Source: Synechococcus sp. PCC 7502
GTDB taxonomy: Bacteria; Cyanobacteriota; Cyanobacteriia; Pseudanabaenales; Pseudanabaenaceae
Length of the DNA stretch: 64,000 nt
Reading direction: 5' to 3'
NCBI RefSeq assembly: GCF_000317085.1
Contig: NC_019702.1
Span: forward strand, 1,766,394 to 1,830,393
Part shown: in pieces, positions 9,119-17,477 of the stretch
Layout of the letters: each line of letters starts with the position of its first letter
Numbering within the stretch: the first letter of the stretch is position 1
Made by a program: the position numbers and the translations under genes
The notes under the pieces: model-generated
Seen by the model: the letters and a program-made list of their open reading frames with translations, nothing else
Told to the model about the DNA's origin: nothing
Database searches by the model: none

Positions 9119-9780
9119 ACAGAAAACTTCATAATCTTCTGGTAAGCTTCCGAATAACTCTGGTCATTAATTAATGCCACCCAGCCTTGTCCCATCTTTT
9201 GCTTACCACTTACTTTCATACCTGTAACTTTAGTGTTCCTGCCTTCTGTTCCACTGATCTCTCCCCAATCGTTTGTAGTAAGATTGTCTGCATAAAATAT
9301 AGCTGTAATTCTAGGATAGTTGAAATCATGTTCGCTCTTTACAAAGTCCCATACTAAACCCAGAAGCTTCTCAACCTCTCGATGATGAGCTTGCCAAGTG
9401 ATCCCTTCCAATGCTCCAATTCTAGGCTGTCCCGCTCTTAAATTTGCACCTTTTGTTATGTTTCCAACAGTACATTTGATTTCCAACCCTACAGGATAGT
9501 TACGCAGTTCTTCCTCTGAAGAGTTTTCACCTGCCTTTGGAATAACATCAGGATGCCCCTTTTCAATCGGATTAACCATAGCCCCCGTTGTACTTGCAAT
9601 GAATTGACAGAATATTGAGCCAACGATTGAACTTGTAGTTTTATAGTCAATATTTTTGTAAACACTTGATGGGATAATTGCCAAAAGTTCATTTGTTTGA
9701 TGCACAGCAGATTCAATATGGTGACTATTTACCTCAAATCCACAAGAAATATTTAATAGAGGGTTTATGGTGTAATTCAT
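9103..9780 (-). CDS. Type II restriction endonuclease, ScaI-like family
   Basis: 225 residues. The PD-(D/E)xK core is readable as GHPDVIP (PD near residue 79) followed 21 residues later by GLEIKCTVGN (E-I-K). The surrounding sequence (NPIEKGHPD, ITWQAHHREVEKLLGLVWDF) looks like the ScaI restriction endonuclease family to me; if right, the recognition sequence may be AGTACT, but this is from memory, not a search. The ATG (9780) directly follows the TAG stop of the C-protein gene (9781-9783), so C and R form a tight operon, the classic arrangement that delays nuclease expression after entry into a new host. The 3' end overlaps the convergent methylase gene. Confidence 0.82.
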   Translation of the reverse strand: MNYTINPLLNISCGFEVNSHHIESAVHQTNELLAIIPSSVYKNIDYKTTSSIVGSIFCQFIASTTGAMVNPIEKGHPDVIPKAGENSSEEELRNYPVGLEIKCTVGNITKGANLRAGQPRIGALEGITWQAHHREVEKLLGLVWDFVKSEHDFNYPRITAIFYADNLTTNDWGEISGTEGRNTKVTGMKVSGKQKMGQGWVALINDQSYSEAYQKIMKFSVQKES

Positions 9781-10017
9781 CTAAGATATGTCATTCATGA
9801 TTTGTTCCACCTCGGCAATTAAACTACTGGCTGTGGTGTTTAACGAATTTGAAACTTGAAACAAAACGGACAAAGTTGGGGACTTCAAACCGCGCTCCAT
9901 TTGACTAACATAGGTGCGGTGAATCCCAGCTCTGTCAGCAAGCTCCTCTTGAGAAATTTTTGCTATAGTTCTGTACTTGGCTAAAACTTTACCCAGAGCT
10001 TTATTAATGTCTGTCAT
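9781..10017 (-). CDS. R-M controller (C) protein, XRE-family helix-turn-helix
   Basis: 78 residues, the standard size of C proteins. The helix-turn-helix is KISQEELADRAGIHRTYVSQ (about 19-38) followed by MERGLKSPTLSVLF, where ERG-x-x-(S/N)PT is characteristic of this group. C proteins bind operators upstream of their own C-R operon and activate or repress it according to concentration; several also repress the methylase gene. The gene abuts the endonuclease gene without a gap. The operator candidate is 24-49 bases upstream. A GATATT at 8-9 bases before the ATG could be a -10 element, which would give a near-leaderless transcript, as seen in several C-R operons. Confidence 0.9.
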   Translation of the reverse strand: MTDINKALGKVLAKYRTIAKISQEELADRAGIHRTYVSQMERGLKSPTLSVLFQVSNSLNTTASSLIAEVEQIMNDIS

Positions 10018-10040
10018 GTATGAAATATCTCAGAAGAAGA

Positions 10041-10066
10041 GACTCTGAGTCTACAGACAATAGTAT
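10041..10066 (-). promoter_or_regulatory. C-protein operator (C-box) upstream of the C-R operon
   Basis: On the minus strand: ATACTATTGTC - TGTA - GACTCAGAGTC. The right half is a perfect GACT-N3-AGTC palindrome (10041-10051) and the centre has the GTC-N4-GAC arrangement known for C-boxes of PvuII-type systems. The left half is degenerate. It sits 24 bases before the C-protein start codon. Confidence 0.65.
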
Positions 10067-10169
10067 TCAAACGTATCTAAATCTCTTTTGAAAAGCCTTG
10101 CTGTTAGCTTATTGATGATTGAAGAGAAAAAGCTGAGGCAGGCTAATAAATGTAGTGCGTCTAACTATG

Positions 10170-10236
10170 TATTAGACGGAAAATTTCTGCCTAATCACCC
10201 AATAAGGGATATTATACGGAAAAAATCTATCTAATC
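10170..10236. repeat. Two imperfect 27-bp direct repeats, 40-bp period
   Basis: Copies at 10170-10196 and 10210-10236 share TATTA-x-ACGGAAAA and CT-x-x-CTAATC; 22 of 27 positions agree by eye. They lie upstream of the C-R operon and just left of the IS630 copy. The adjacent GTCTAA-N7-TTAGAC (10159-10177) is a 6-bp inverted repeat. Role unknown; the rest of 10067-10257 shows no gene. Confidence 0.5.
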
Positions 10237-10257
10237 TAACAACATTTAGGGGTTATA

Positions 10258-11386
10258 CCAAATCGAAGAGTATAGGCTACAGATGGTATAAATATATAAA
10301 CCGAGTTCAAAGAAAAAAATGGCAGGAGTATACAAATTAGAGATCAGCGAAAGTGAAGAAGAGCTAAAACATATGCTGAGAGTGCAAAAGACCGCATCAG
10401 ATAAAGAAAGAATTCAGATGCTGTATCTGTTAAAAACAAAACAAGCAAGCACAATCCAGACAGCATCGACAATACTGGGACGGCATCGAGTTACATTGCA
10501 AGATTGGTTAGGGAATTATCGCAAAGGGGGAATAGTAGGACTAAACCTAGAACAGGGCGAAAACAGAGTATTCCACAATGGGCGCAGAAAGCATTGATAA
10601 AAAAGCTGGAAGAAGCAGAAGGCTTTGAAAGTTATGGGCAGATCTGCCAATGGTTAGAGAACCAATTAGGAATCAAATCAAACTATAAAACTGTGCATCA
10701 TCTAGTCCGATATCGGCTGAAAGCCAGACCGAAAGTGACACGTCCAGTCAGCGCAGGAAAGTCAGAAGAGCAAGTAGAAGCATATAAAAAAACCTTGCCA
10801 GTATTATAAGCATGATTGCCTGGTTCGGCATTAATATAATCGGACTAAATGGCAAAGTGAGATTCTTTTGTCAAGATGAAACACGAATTGGGTTAAAGAC
10901 AATTAGTGGAAGGAAGATCACAGCAAGAGGAGTCAAACCCAAAGGTAAAGTTCAGTGGCAGTTTAAGGCAACTTACCTCTATGGAATTGTAGAACCATCA
11001 ACAGGGGAAAGCTTTTTCTATGAATTTACTCACCTTAATAGTGAATGCTTCCAAGTATTTCTGAACTTAGTAAGCGCATATTTTCAAGGTGACATCATCG
11101 TTATGCAAGTGGATCAAGCAGGAGCACACAGAGCAAAACGGTTAAAGATTCCTAAAAATATTATTTTGCTATTTCAGCCTGCCCATGCACCTGAGACTAA
11201 TCCCATTGAAAGAGTGTGGCAGCATTTCAAATTAGGGTTGAGGTGGAAACTGCCAAAAGATCTTGACCAGTTGCGTGCATTAATGCGGGAAAGGTTAGAA
11301 GTTATGACTCAGGAGGTAATTGCTTCGATTGTTGGGTGGGATTATATTTTAGAGGCTTTATCTGTAGCTCGTATTTAACGATTTGG
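10258..11386 (+). mobile_element. IS630-family insertion sequence, copy 1 (1129 bp)
   Basis: Bounded by inverted ends CCAAATCG (10258-10265) and CGATTTGG (11379-11386) and flanked by TA dinucleotides (10256-10257, 11387-11388), the target duplication of the IS630/Tc1 group. It contains a transposase split over three frames. It is identical to copy 2 (23865-24993) apart from about six substitutions I could see, and has exactly the same length, so the transposition event between them is recent. It has landed directly next to the remains of an SMR transporter gene. Confidence 0.92.
10319..11378 (+). CDS. IS630-family transposase in three overlapping frames (two -1 shifts)
   Basis: Frame 1 (10319-10597) holds the N-terminal helix-turn-helix (STIQTASTILGRHRVTLQDW). 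Homology continues in the -1 frame from about 10540 (TGRKQSIPQWAQKALIKKL) to 10809, and again in the next -1 frame with the DDE catalytic core (10812-11378: QDETRIGL, MQVDQAGAHR, PAHAPETNPIERVWQ, giving D, D, E). The second shift can occur at the A7 run 10786-10792, after which the frame is open through the ATG at 10812. The first shift lies between about 10530 and 10565 (AAAGGGGG or CGAAAAC are nearby). Programmed frameshifting is known in IS elements, but two shifts are unusual; the copy may alternatively be moved in trans. Confidence 0.8.
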
Positions 11387-11393
11387 TATTATT

Positions 11394-11600
11394 CTAAGGC
11401 TCAGATATGGCGTACAACCCGTAAACTCCACCTAGAATTAAAGCGATAAAAAATACTTTTTTGAAATCAAGGGATTCCTGAAAAAGTACCACTGCCAAAA
11501 TTTGTTCCAACTAAGCCAACCCCTGTCCAGATTGAGTAGGCAATTCCCACGGAAATCTGATTCAGCACCTTTGATAAGTGATAAGCTGACAACAGAGGCG
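11394..11600 (-). pseudogene. Remnant of an SMR (EmrE-like) small multidrug-resistance transporter
   Basis: Minus-strand translation gives SAYHLSKVLNQISVGIAYSI followed by WTGVGLVGTNF, which is the third membrane segment region of SMR proteins (compare IPTGIAYAIWSGVG in EmrE). A frameshift follows and the next frame continues AVVLFQESLDFKKVFFIALI and LGGVYGLYAISEP, ending at a TAG (11396-11394). The N-terminal half is missing. So it is an N-truncated, frameshifted relic. The rest of 11387-11719 contains nothing else recognisable. Confidence 0.72.
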
Positions 11601-11719
11601 ATCTCGCATCCTCTTGCTCGTATTGATTAGAGGTGATCGCGTGATCGATTTCTTCGCAATTCCATCAGGCTTATTCTCTTTCTTATTCTGGATTTGCTAA
11701 TTTTGATCTTCTTTCTCTT

Positions 11720-13270
11720 TTATCGCACATACTTAAGGCTTTCCGTATTCTTGAAGAAGAAATCCGTGAAAAGACTAATAACAGTACGATTACGAATTTT
11801 GATGTTAGCAGATAAGGACATTCCTGACTGGAGCCGAATTTCACGCCCATTTACATTTAATGACTGCTTTTCAATGGCAATTTTAGCAGGGAAGCGATAA
11901 CTAGGATTTGATTGATCTGGAGGTAGGGCATCAGAACCAATCCAAATTAGCTTGCCCTTCACATCACCAAACTCACTAAAAGGGAATGAATCTAGCCTGA
12001 CATCTACGGGCATATTTTCTTTCACAAAGCCAATATCTTGATTGGTAATATAAACTTTGGCAATTAGCTGATCATCTGGAACGATTTTAAGAATGGTTTC
12101 TGAAGTGTTAGTATTTGCCACATAACCCAGACCAGCTTTAAGTTCAAATACTGTTCCAGACGTAGGAGCACGGAGTTCTTCATATTGCAAAGCAACTTCA
12201 GCTTGGCTAATTTGACCCGTAATTTCAGCTAGGCGTTTACTGTTATCAATTAGAGCTTTAGTTAATTGGCTATCAATTTCGGCAATACGCTTAGTATTAT
12301 CAGCAATCTGCGTAGTTAACTCTTTACGATTGACATCAAAGGTATTAGTTAAACGAGAACGTCCCTCAGCGATCACAGCTTTTAATCGCATTTCTTCTTG
12401 AGTTAATTGTTGAATTTCTGCTTCCGTATTTATGACTTCATCCTGCTGTTTGAGATATTGAATTTTAGATATTCCACCCGCTTCTGCAACTTCTTTAATA
12501 TCAGCTAAAATCTTCTGACTAAGGGCTAAGGACTGTTGACGGGCAAGGCGTTTAGTTTGAGTTTGATTTAACTGTTGAATGGATTGATTGACCACTGCTT
12601 CTGCCGCCTGTGACCTTGAACTTAGTTCAGCTTGATTAGCATTCAGGCGATCTTGCTGATCTCCCGTGAGACTTCCACCGCCACCATTTACCTGCATTCG
12701 ATACATTTGCGATTCAGATATAAGTATATTGCGGTTACGAGCAAGGTCTAAAAAATCCACAGGAATTACAGCTAGGTTAGGACTAGAAATGGGAAAACCA
12801 TTAAGAACATTGCGATAAAACTGATTTTCAGCTTGGAGATTTTGCTGTAATTTCCTTAATGAATCTAACTGGGCTTTAGTAGCGGTAGAATCTATCCGCA
12901 AAATCACCTGTCCTGCTTTGACTCGATCGCCATCTTTAACCAGAATTTCCTTAAGCACACCACTGGCAGGAGCTTTGACTTCTTTAACTGCTCCTTGGGG
13001 TTCGAGTTTGCCTTGGGCTGGGACAGATTCCTCAATACTAGCAACTGATGCCCAGATCAGACCAAAGGTAACAGAGCCAAGTAATGTCCAAATGATTGCT
13101 TGTGTCCATTTGGGAGATTGAGTTAAAACTAAGGGCTGATCAAAGGGAGCGATCGCCTCTGCATTTTTTTTAACCAAGGCATGACTATTATTACCTTGCG
13201 GAACTAAGGATCCATCAGATTCTAGTTTGGTGGTTTGAGCACTTAATTCTTGATCGTTATGATTAGTCAT
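11720..13270 (-). CDS. HlyD-family membrane-fusion protein of a type I secretion system
   Basis: 516 residues. A cytoplasmic N-terminus (about 1-57) precedes one membrane helix (about 58-80, AIIWTLLGSVTFGLIWASVA), a half lipoyl motif (EVKAPASGVLKEILVKDGDR, about 97-117), a long coiled-coil hairpin (about 140-360, Gln/Ala/Arg rich) and the second lipoyl half (ELRAPTSGTVFELKAGLG) leading into a beta-barrel C-terminal domain. This is the adaptor that spans the periplasm and links the ABC exporter to a TolC-like outer-membrane channel; no TolC gene is in the window. It lies 29 bases after the ABC gene on the same strand, so they are one operon with the PpiC gene. Confidence 0.94.
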   Translation of the reverse strand: MTNHNDQELSAQTTKLESDGSLVPQGNNSHALVKKNAEAIAPFDQPLVLTQSPKWTQAIIWTLLGSVTFGLIWASVASIEESVPAQGKLEPQGAVKEVKAPASGVLKEILVKDGDRVKAGQVILRIDSTATKAQLDSLRKLQQNLQAENQFYRNVLNGFPISSPNLAVIPVDFLDLARNRNILISESQMYRMQVNGGGGSLTGDQQDRLNANQAELSSRSQAAEAVVNQSIQQLNQTQTKRLARQQSLALSQKILADIKEVAEAGGISKIQYLKQQDEVINTEAEIQQLTQEEMRLKAVIAEGRSRLTNTFDVNRKELTTQIADNTKRIAEIDSQLTKALIDNSKRLAEITGQISQAEVALQYEELRAPTSGTVFELKAGLGYVANTNTSETILKIVPDDQLIAKVYITNQDIGFVKENMPVDVRLDSFPFSEFGDVKGKLIWIGSDALPPDQSNPSYRFPAKIAIEKQSLNVNGREIRLQSGMSLSANIKIRNRTVISLFTDFFFKNTESLKYVR

Positions 13271-13299
13271 ATCTATTTAACCTATATTGAAAACTTGCA

Positions 13300-16251
13300 T
13301 CATGATTCTCCTGCGGCTTCCTGTTGGTGATAGAGCGTATAGTAGCGTTCTTTTAGCACCATTAATTCACTATGGGTTCCCTGTTCTGCCACTCTGCCAC
13401 TATCCATCACTAAAATCAAATCTGCATTCTGAATGGTAGCAAGGCGATGGGTGATAAAAAATACGGTTCTGCCTTGGAATTCTTCGGCTAAGTTGCTACA
13501 AACCTGACGTTCAGTGTTGTAATCTAAGGCACTAGTTGCTTCATCTAAAATTAGTAATTGCGGCTTTTGTAAGACTGTGCGGGCGATCGCAATCCTCTGT
13601 CTCTGTCCACCCGATAGTGCGGCACCTCTTTCTCCAACCCGTGACTCATAACCTTGAGGCAATTGCATGATGAAATCATGGGCGCAAGCGATTCGGGCAG
13701 CATCAATAATTTCTGCGGGTGTAGCATCGGGATTAGTGAGAGCAATATTTTCTTGAACCGTGCCATCAAATAGTAATGTATCTTGCAGGACTACACCGAT
13801 CTGACGGCGCAGCGAATAAAGCTCGACTTTGCTAATATCGTAGTCATCAATTAATATCCGTCCTGATTCTGGCTCGTACAGGCGGGATAATAGCTTGGTT
13901 AAGGTACTTTTTCCTGCACCACTAGCTCCCACTACGCCCACAAATTTACCCGCAGCAACTTCTAAACTGACATTGTTTAATTGCAAACTGCCATTGGCAG
14001 CAAAACGAAAGTTGACATTTTCATAGCGCACAGTTCCAGCGATCGCAGGCATGGGGATATTACGGCGACCCGCTTCTTCTTGCTCTTGGGGGTAATTAAT
14101 AATATCGCTGAGGCGTTCGAGGGATAGGGCAGTCTCTTGGAAGTTTTGCCATAGCTGTATCAACCGTAAAAGTGGTGTTGTGGTATAGCCTGCAATAATC
14201 CGAAATGCAATTAGCTGTCCAAGGGACAATTTGTTACTCAGTACTAAATATGCACCAACCCACAGCAATAGTAGGTTAGATAATTGGTTCAAAAATTGAC
14301 TAGTCGATCCCGCGGTGGTGGAAGTTACAACAGTTTTAAATCCATCGGAAACATAACGGGCATAGCGACGTTGCCATTCCCATCGGGATTTTAATTCGAT
14401 GCTCTGTGCTTTTACCGTCTGAATTCCTGAAACCACCTCAACCAGATAGGACTGCGTGGCAGCATTACGTTCAGCTTTGCTTCGTAGTTGCCCCCGAATG
14501 ATGGGCGCAACGATAAATGTGAGCAGTGCAAATAAAGGAACTGTGCCGAGAGCGACTAAGGTTAAAAGCCAGCTATAACAAATCATTACGATGATATAAA
14601 TCACCGAGAAAACTGCGTCTAAAACGACAGTAAGAGCCGTGCCTGTCAGAAATTGGCGAATGTTTTCTAGTTCCCCAATACGGCTAGATAGTTCCCCAAC
14701 TGATCGCTTCTCAAAGTAGCGTAGAGGTAAGCGCACCAGATGATCGATGGTTTCAGAACCGAGGGTTAGGTCGATGCGATTGGTGGTATTGACGAATAGA
14801 TAGGTGCGTAAGGCACTTATCAGTGCTTCAAAAACTGAAATTGTGATTAATAGAATCCCTAGGGTATTGAGAGTCGTGGGAGCATTTTGAATGATGACTT
14901 TATCAATAATTACTTGTGTGATTAAAGGATTGGCTAGTCCTAATAGTTGGACAAAGAAGGAAGCAACTAATACCGTGATTAAAGTGTTTTTATACCGCTT
15001 GAGAGAAGGCAAGAACCAAGATAGTCCAAACTTCTGTTTTGGTGTGTCTTTGGTGGGCTGAATTAATAAAACCTGCCCTGAATCTCCCCAAATATCGGCA
15101 AACTGAGCCATCTTTTTCGTCACAATCCCTTGCTCTGGAATCCCCAAAACTAGTTCCCGATCGCTAGCTTTATAAAGTACGGCAAAGGTGTCTTGCCAAG
15201 CTAACATTGCAGGGGTAGGAACTTGAGTGATCGACCTTGTCGGAATTGTCACTAATTGTCCATTTAGTCCCATTAGTTCTGCGATCGCCCCACATACCTG
15301 CAATGACAACTTAGGTGATCTGGCAAATTGACTGTCTAATGCCCGTTTGACCACATGGCGAGCAAAAGGAACCTGCCAATATCTTGCTAACATCTGCAAG
15401 CAGGCAAGGGAAGCATCTACGGATCCACGTCCATAAAAGTGCGGGTAATCTGTACCCTTGGGATCAGGGCGATCTCCCACTGCTGGTAATTCGGGAGCGT
15501 AGGGAATATCATCGGCGGTTAGAGTCGGTATTTCTTCTACGACCTCTACTTTCACCGCAAATGCGTCGGGGATACCAATTAGTCGCACAAATCCGTTCTG
15601 TGGAACTTCAAGGAAGTCATTCCCATTTAGCGATTCAATCCGACTGCCAATTGGAGCAGGAAAATTATTGCCACCACTAACTAACCATACAAAGTCACGA
15701 TCAAGCTTAGCTAATGGTATTTTCCCCGCTTCTAACGTCATAACCACAGCTTCTGGTAGCGACTCACGCGCTAACTGAGCTGGATTGGCAGGAGACTGTG
15801 CCCGTCGCTCCATCTCTGCTGTCAAGAGGTCGAATACTTCAATCATTGATGGCTTATCAGTAAAAGCTGACTTGAAAACAGGATCGCGATCGCAAAACCG
15901 CCAAAAATCTGAAGCCTCTAGAGCCAGACATGTACTTTCAACTGAAGCAATCACCATCTCACAGGGGACATTGCGGATCAAGCTCAACCAACCAACTGAC
16001 GCACCAGATTTGAGGATATCTAAAGTTACCGGGGACGGGGACTTAGGGATTTGTCCAAGCACTCTTGCCTGTCCTTCCATCAAAAATAAAATTTGTGCTG
16101 GCATCGTCTCTCGCCGCAAAATCACCTGTCCCATGCGATAGCGTAATGGCTGTAATCGCTCACCTAATTCTTTTAGAGTAACTCGATCAATAGTCTGTAA
16201 CTCTGGGATGGAATGAAGAAAGTCTTGAATAGAGACGGTTTTAGCTGTCAT
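13300..16251 (-). CDS. Type I secretion ABC exporter with cNMP-binding and C39-like domains
   Basis: 983 residues. Order of domains: a Crp-type cyclic-nucleotide-binding-like domain (about 1-135, GQVILRRETMPAQILFLMEG), a linker, a C39 peptidase-like domain (about 265-400), six membrane helices (about 420-690) and the ABC ATPase (about 735-975: Walker A GASGAGKST near 775, signature LSGGQRQRIAIAR near 877, Walker B LLILDEATSALD). In the C39-like domain the usual catalytic Cys-Gly is replaced (VDASLACLQML where peptidases have a DCG/ECG motif), so it is probably a non-cleaving substrate-binding CLD as in HlyB, fitting RTX cargo. The cNMP-domain fusion resembles cyanobacterial HetC-like exporters. 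Two Pho-box-like octamers lie 80-98 bases upstream. Confidence 0.94.
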   Translation of the reverse strand: MTAKTVSIQDFLHSIPELQTIDRVTLKELGERLQPLRYRMGQVILRRETMPAQILFLMEGQARVLGQIPKSPSPVTLDILKSGASVGWLSLIRNVPCEMVIASVESTCLALEASDFWRFCDRDPVFKSAFTDKPSMIEVFDLLTAEMERRAQSPANPAQLARESLPEAVVMTLEAGKIPLAKLDRDFVWLVSGGNNFPAPIGSRIESLNGNDFLEVPQNGFVRLIGIPDAFAVKVEVVEEIPTLTADDIPYAPELPAVGDRPDPKGTDYPHFYGRGSVDASLACLQMLARYWQVPFARHVVKRALDSQFARSPKLSLQVCGAIAELMGLNGQLVTIPTRSITQVPTPAMLAWQDTFAVLYKASDRELVLGIPEQGIVTKKMAQFADIWGDSGQVLLIQPTKDTPKQKFGLSWFLPSLKRYKNTLITVLVASFFVQLLGLANPLITQVIIDKVIIQNAPTTLNTLGILLITISVFEALISALRTYLFVNTTNRIDLTLGSETIDHLVRLPLRYFEKRSVGELSSRIGELENIRQFLTGTALTVVLDAVFSVIYIIVMICYSWLLTLVALGTVPLFALLTFIVAPIIRGQLRSKAERNAATQSYLVEVVSGIQTVKAQSIELKSRWEWQRRYARYVSDGFKTVVTSTTAGSTSQFLNQLSNLLLLWVGAYLVLSNKLSLGQLIAFRIIAGYTTTPLLRLIQLWQNFQETALSLERLSDIINYPQEQEEAGRRNIPMPAIAGTVRYENVNFRFAANGSLQLNNVSLEVAAGKFVGVVGASGAGKSTLTKLLSRLYEPESGRILIDDYDISKVELYSLRRQIGVVLQDTLLFDGTVQENIALTNPDATPAEIIDAARIACAHDFIMQLPQGYESRVGERGAALSGGQRQRIAIARTVLQKPQLLILDEATSALDYNTERQVCSNLAEEFQGRTVFFITHRLATIQNADLILVMDSGRVAEQGTHSELMVLKERYYTLYHQQEAAGES

Positions 16252-16330
16252 GAAGGCGTTTATGAAACTATGGGAGCTATATATTTATATGGAGCTTTAA
16301 AATTGACAATAATATAAATTGGGGTTTCTT

Positions 16331-16349
16331 AAGTTAAGACCACTTTAAG
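16331..16349 (-). promoter_or_regulatory. Pho-box-like direct repeats upstream of the ABC exporter
   Basis: On the minus strand CTTAAAGT and CTTAACTT are spaced by three bases (11-bp period). CTTAACTT fits the cyanobacterial Pho-box unit PyTTAAPyPy(T/A); the other deviates at two positions. The site is 80 bases before the ABC gene. In this A/T-rich setting a chance match is possible. Confidence 0.4.
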
Positions 16350-16492
16350 AAATCAAATGGTTTTATTGCTTTTAAAAATTGAATCTAAGTTTTTCTTGAA
16401 ATATACCTACATAATTACTACATAATTACTTTAGATAGTAGTTAAATTTTTAATACTTAAATTTTATTTAAATAAATTAAATTACAAAAATA

Positions 16493-17248
16493 TCAAGATA
16501 TTGAAATAGATTTAATTTTTTGGTGAATAGAATCTTCTAACCATTTATTGAAATTCTCATCAATTAGCCTTTGCTTCATGGCAGAATCCAGCTTAGCAGG
16601 TAGAATTTTCTCTAGTCTTACGAGAATAATCCAATCACCAATTACAGTTGGAATATGAATTTTCCCAACATCAATGGATCTTAAAATTTTTCCTAAAGTT
16701 GGGTCAATAGAAGCAAGTTTCACAGGTCCAACCAAACCTCCAGTCTCAGCTTCGGGACCCATTGAATACTCTCTGGCTAACTGATCAAATGGTTGTTCTC
16801 CTTCATTAATGCGAAAATATAGTTCTTGAGCAGTACAAAAATCTTTAGTACGAATGAGTGAATAAATAACTCGTTCAAGGTTTTGTTTTCGCTCCAAAAA
16901 AGTAAAATTAACTTTTGATTCCCATTTTTGTTGCTTGAATTTTGTTAACTTTAATGCTCTTATCGCCCTTAATTCTAACTGATTCATTGACATGCAATGG
17001 TATCTTAGCCATTGTTCCAGCTTTTCATTGCTATCAATGTTTAGCTGTTGTAGTGCTTGTTGTAGAGCCAACTTTCCTTCATCTTGAGTGATTTCTATGT
17101 TAGCAGTGACTTGATCAATAATAATTTCCCTAACTAACTGAGGAATCATGCCATAGTTAACAACTCTTTCAATTAATTCTTCTGATAAGAATTTTTGATT
17201 ATTAATTTCAAGATGTTTATACTTCAGTCTATCAATTTCTTGATACAT
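16493..17248 (-). CDS. PpiC/parvulin-type peptidyl-prolyl isomerase-like protein of the secretion operon
   Basis: 251 residues with a SurA-like layout: an N-terminal helical region (about 1-110) and a parvulin-type domain (about 115-215: AQELYFRINEGEQPFDQLAR, EYSMGPEAETGGLVGPV, VGDWIILVRLE). No signal peptide is visible, so it is probably cytoplasmic. Genes of this type are often found beside HlyB/HlyD-type exporters in cyanobacteria; a role in handling RTX substrates before export is an inference. It is the first gene of the minus-strand operon (240 bp before the ABC gene), and its promoter region is shared with the divergent PhoX-like gene, where Pho-box-like repeats are found. Confidence 0.85.
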   Translation of the reverse strand: MYQEIDRLKYKHLEINNQKFLSEELIERVVNYGMIPQLVREIIIDQVTANIEITQDEGKLALQQALQQLNIDSNEKLEQWLRYHCMSMNQLELRAIRALKLTKFKQQKWESKVNFTFLERKQNLERVIYSLIRTKDFCTAQELYFRINEGEQPFDQLAREYSMGPEAETGGLVGPVKLASIDPTLGKILRSIDVGKIHIPTVIGDWIILVRLEKILPAKLDSAMKQRLIDENFNKWLEDSIHQKIKSISIS

Positions 17249-17363
17249 TACACTTAATTTGCTTTAACTTGGAATTAAACTTAGACGCAGCATGCTTCAG
17301 GTATTAATTTTTACTATACATTAGTCTGCAAACAAATTATAAAATATTAAATCTTAGATTTAA

Positions 17364-17393
17364 GTTAACCTTAACATAATACTTTCTTAACCA
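17364..17393. promoter_or_regulatory. Pho-box-like array 1 (three octamers, 11-bp period)
   Basis: GTTAACCT - TAA - CATAATAC - TTT - CTTAACCA. The third unit fits PyTTAAPyPy(T/A) exactly, the first misses only the first base, the middle one is degenerate. The spacing of three bases between octamers is that described for SphR/PhoB boxes in cyanobacteria. It lies 116 bases upstream of the PpiC gene and 307 bases upstream of the PhoX-like gene. Confidence 0.55.
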
Positions 17394-17477
17394 AATCCTA
17401 TAAAGACAAATAAACTAATTAGCATAAGTAAGTTATTTTGTGCCGTATCTAATTTGTAATTTGCGATATTAATACAG

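Noticed and set aside
10159-10177. GTCTAA-N7-TTAGAC hairpin as a complete second attC site
   Set aside because: No L-box pair with an extrahelical base could be found beside it, so only the GTTAGAC core is noted as a possible junction.
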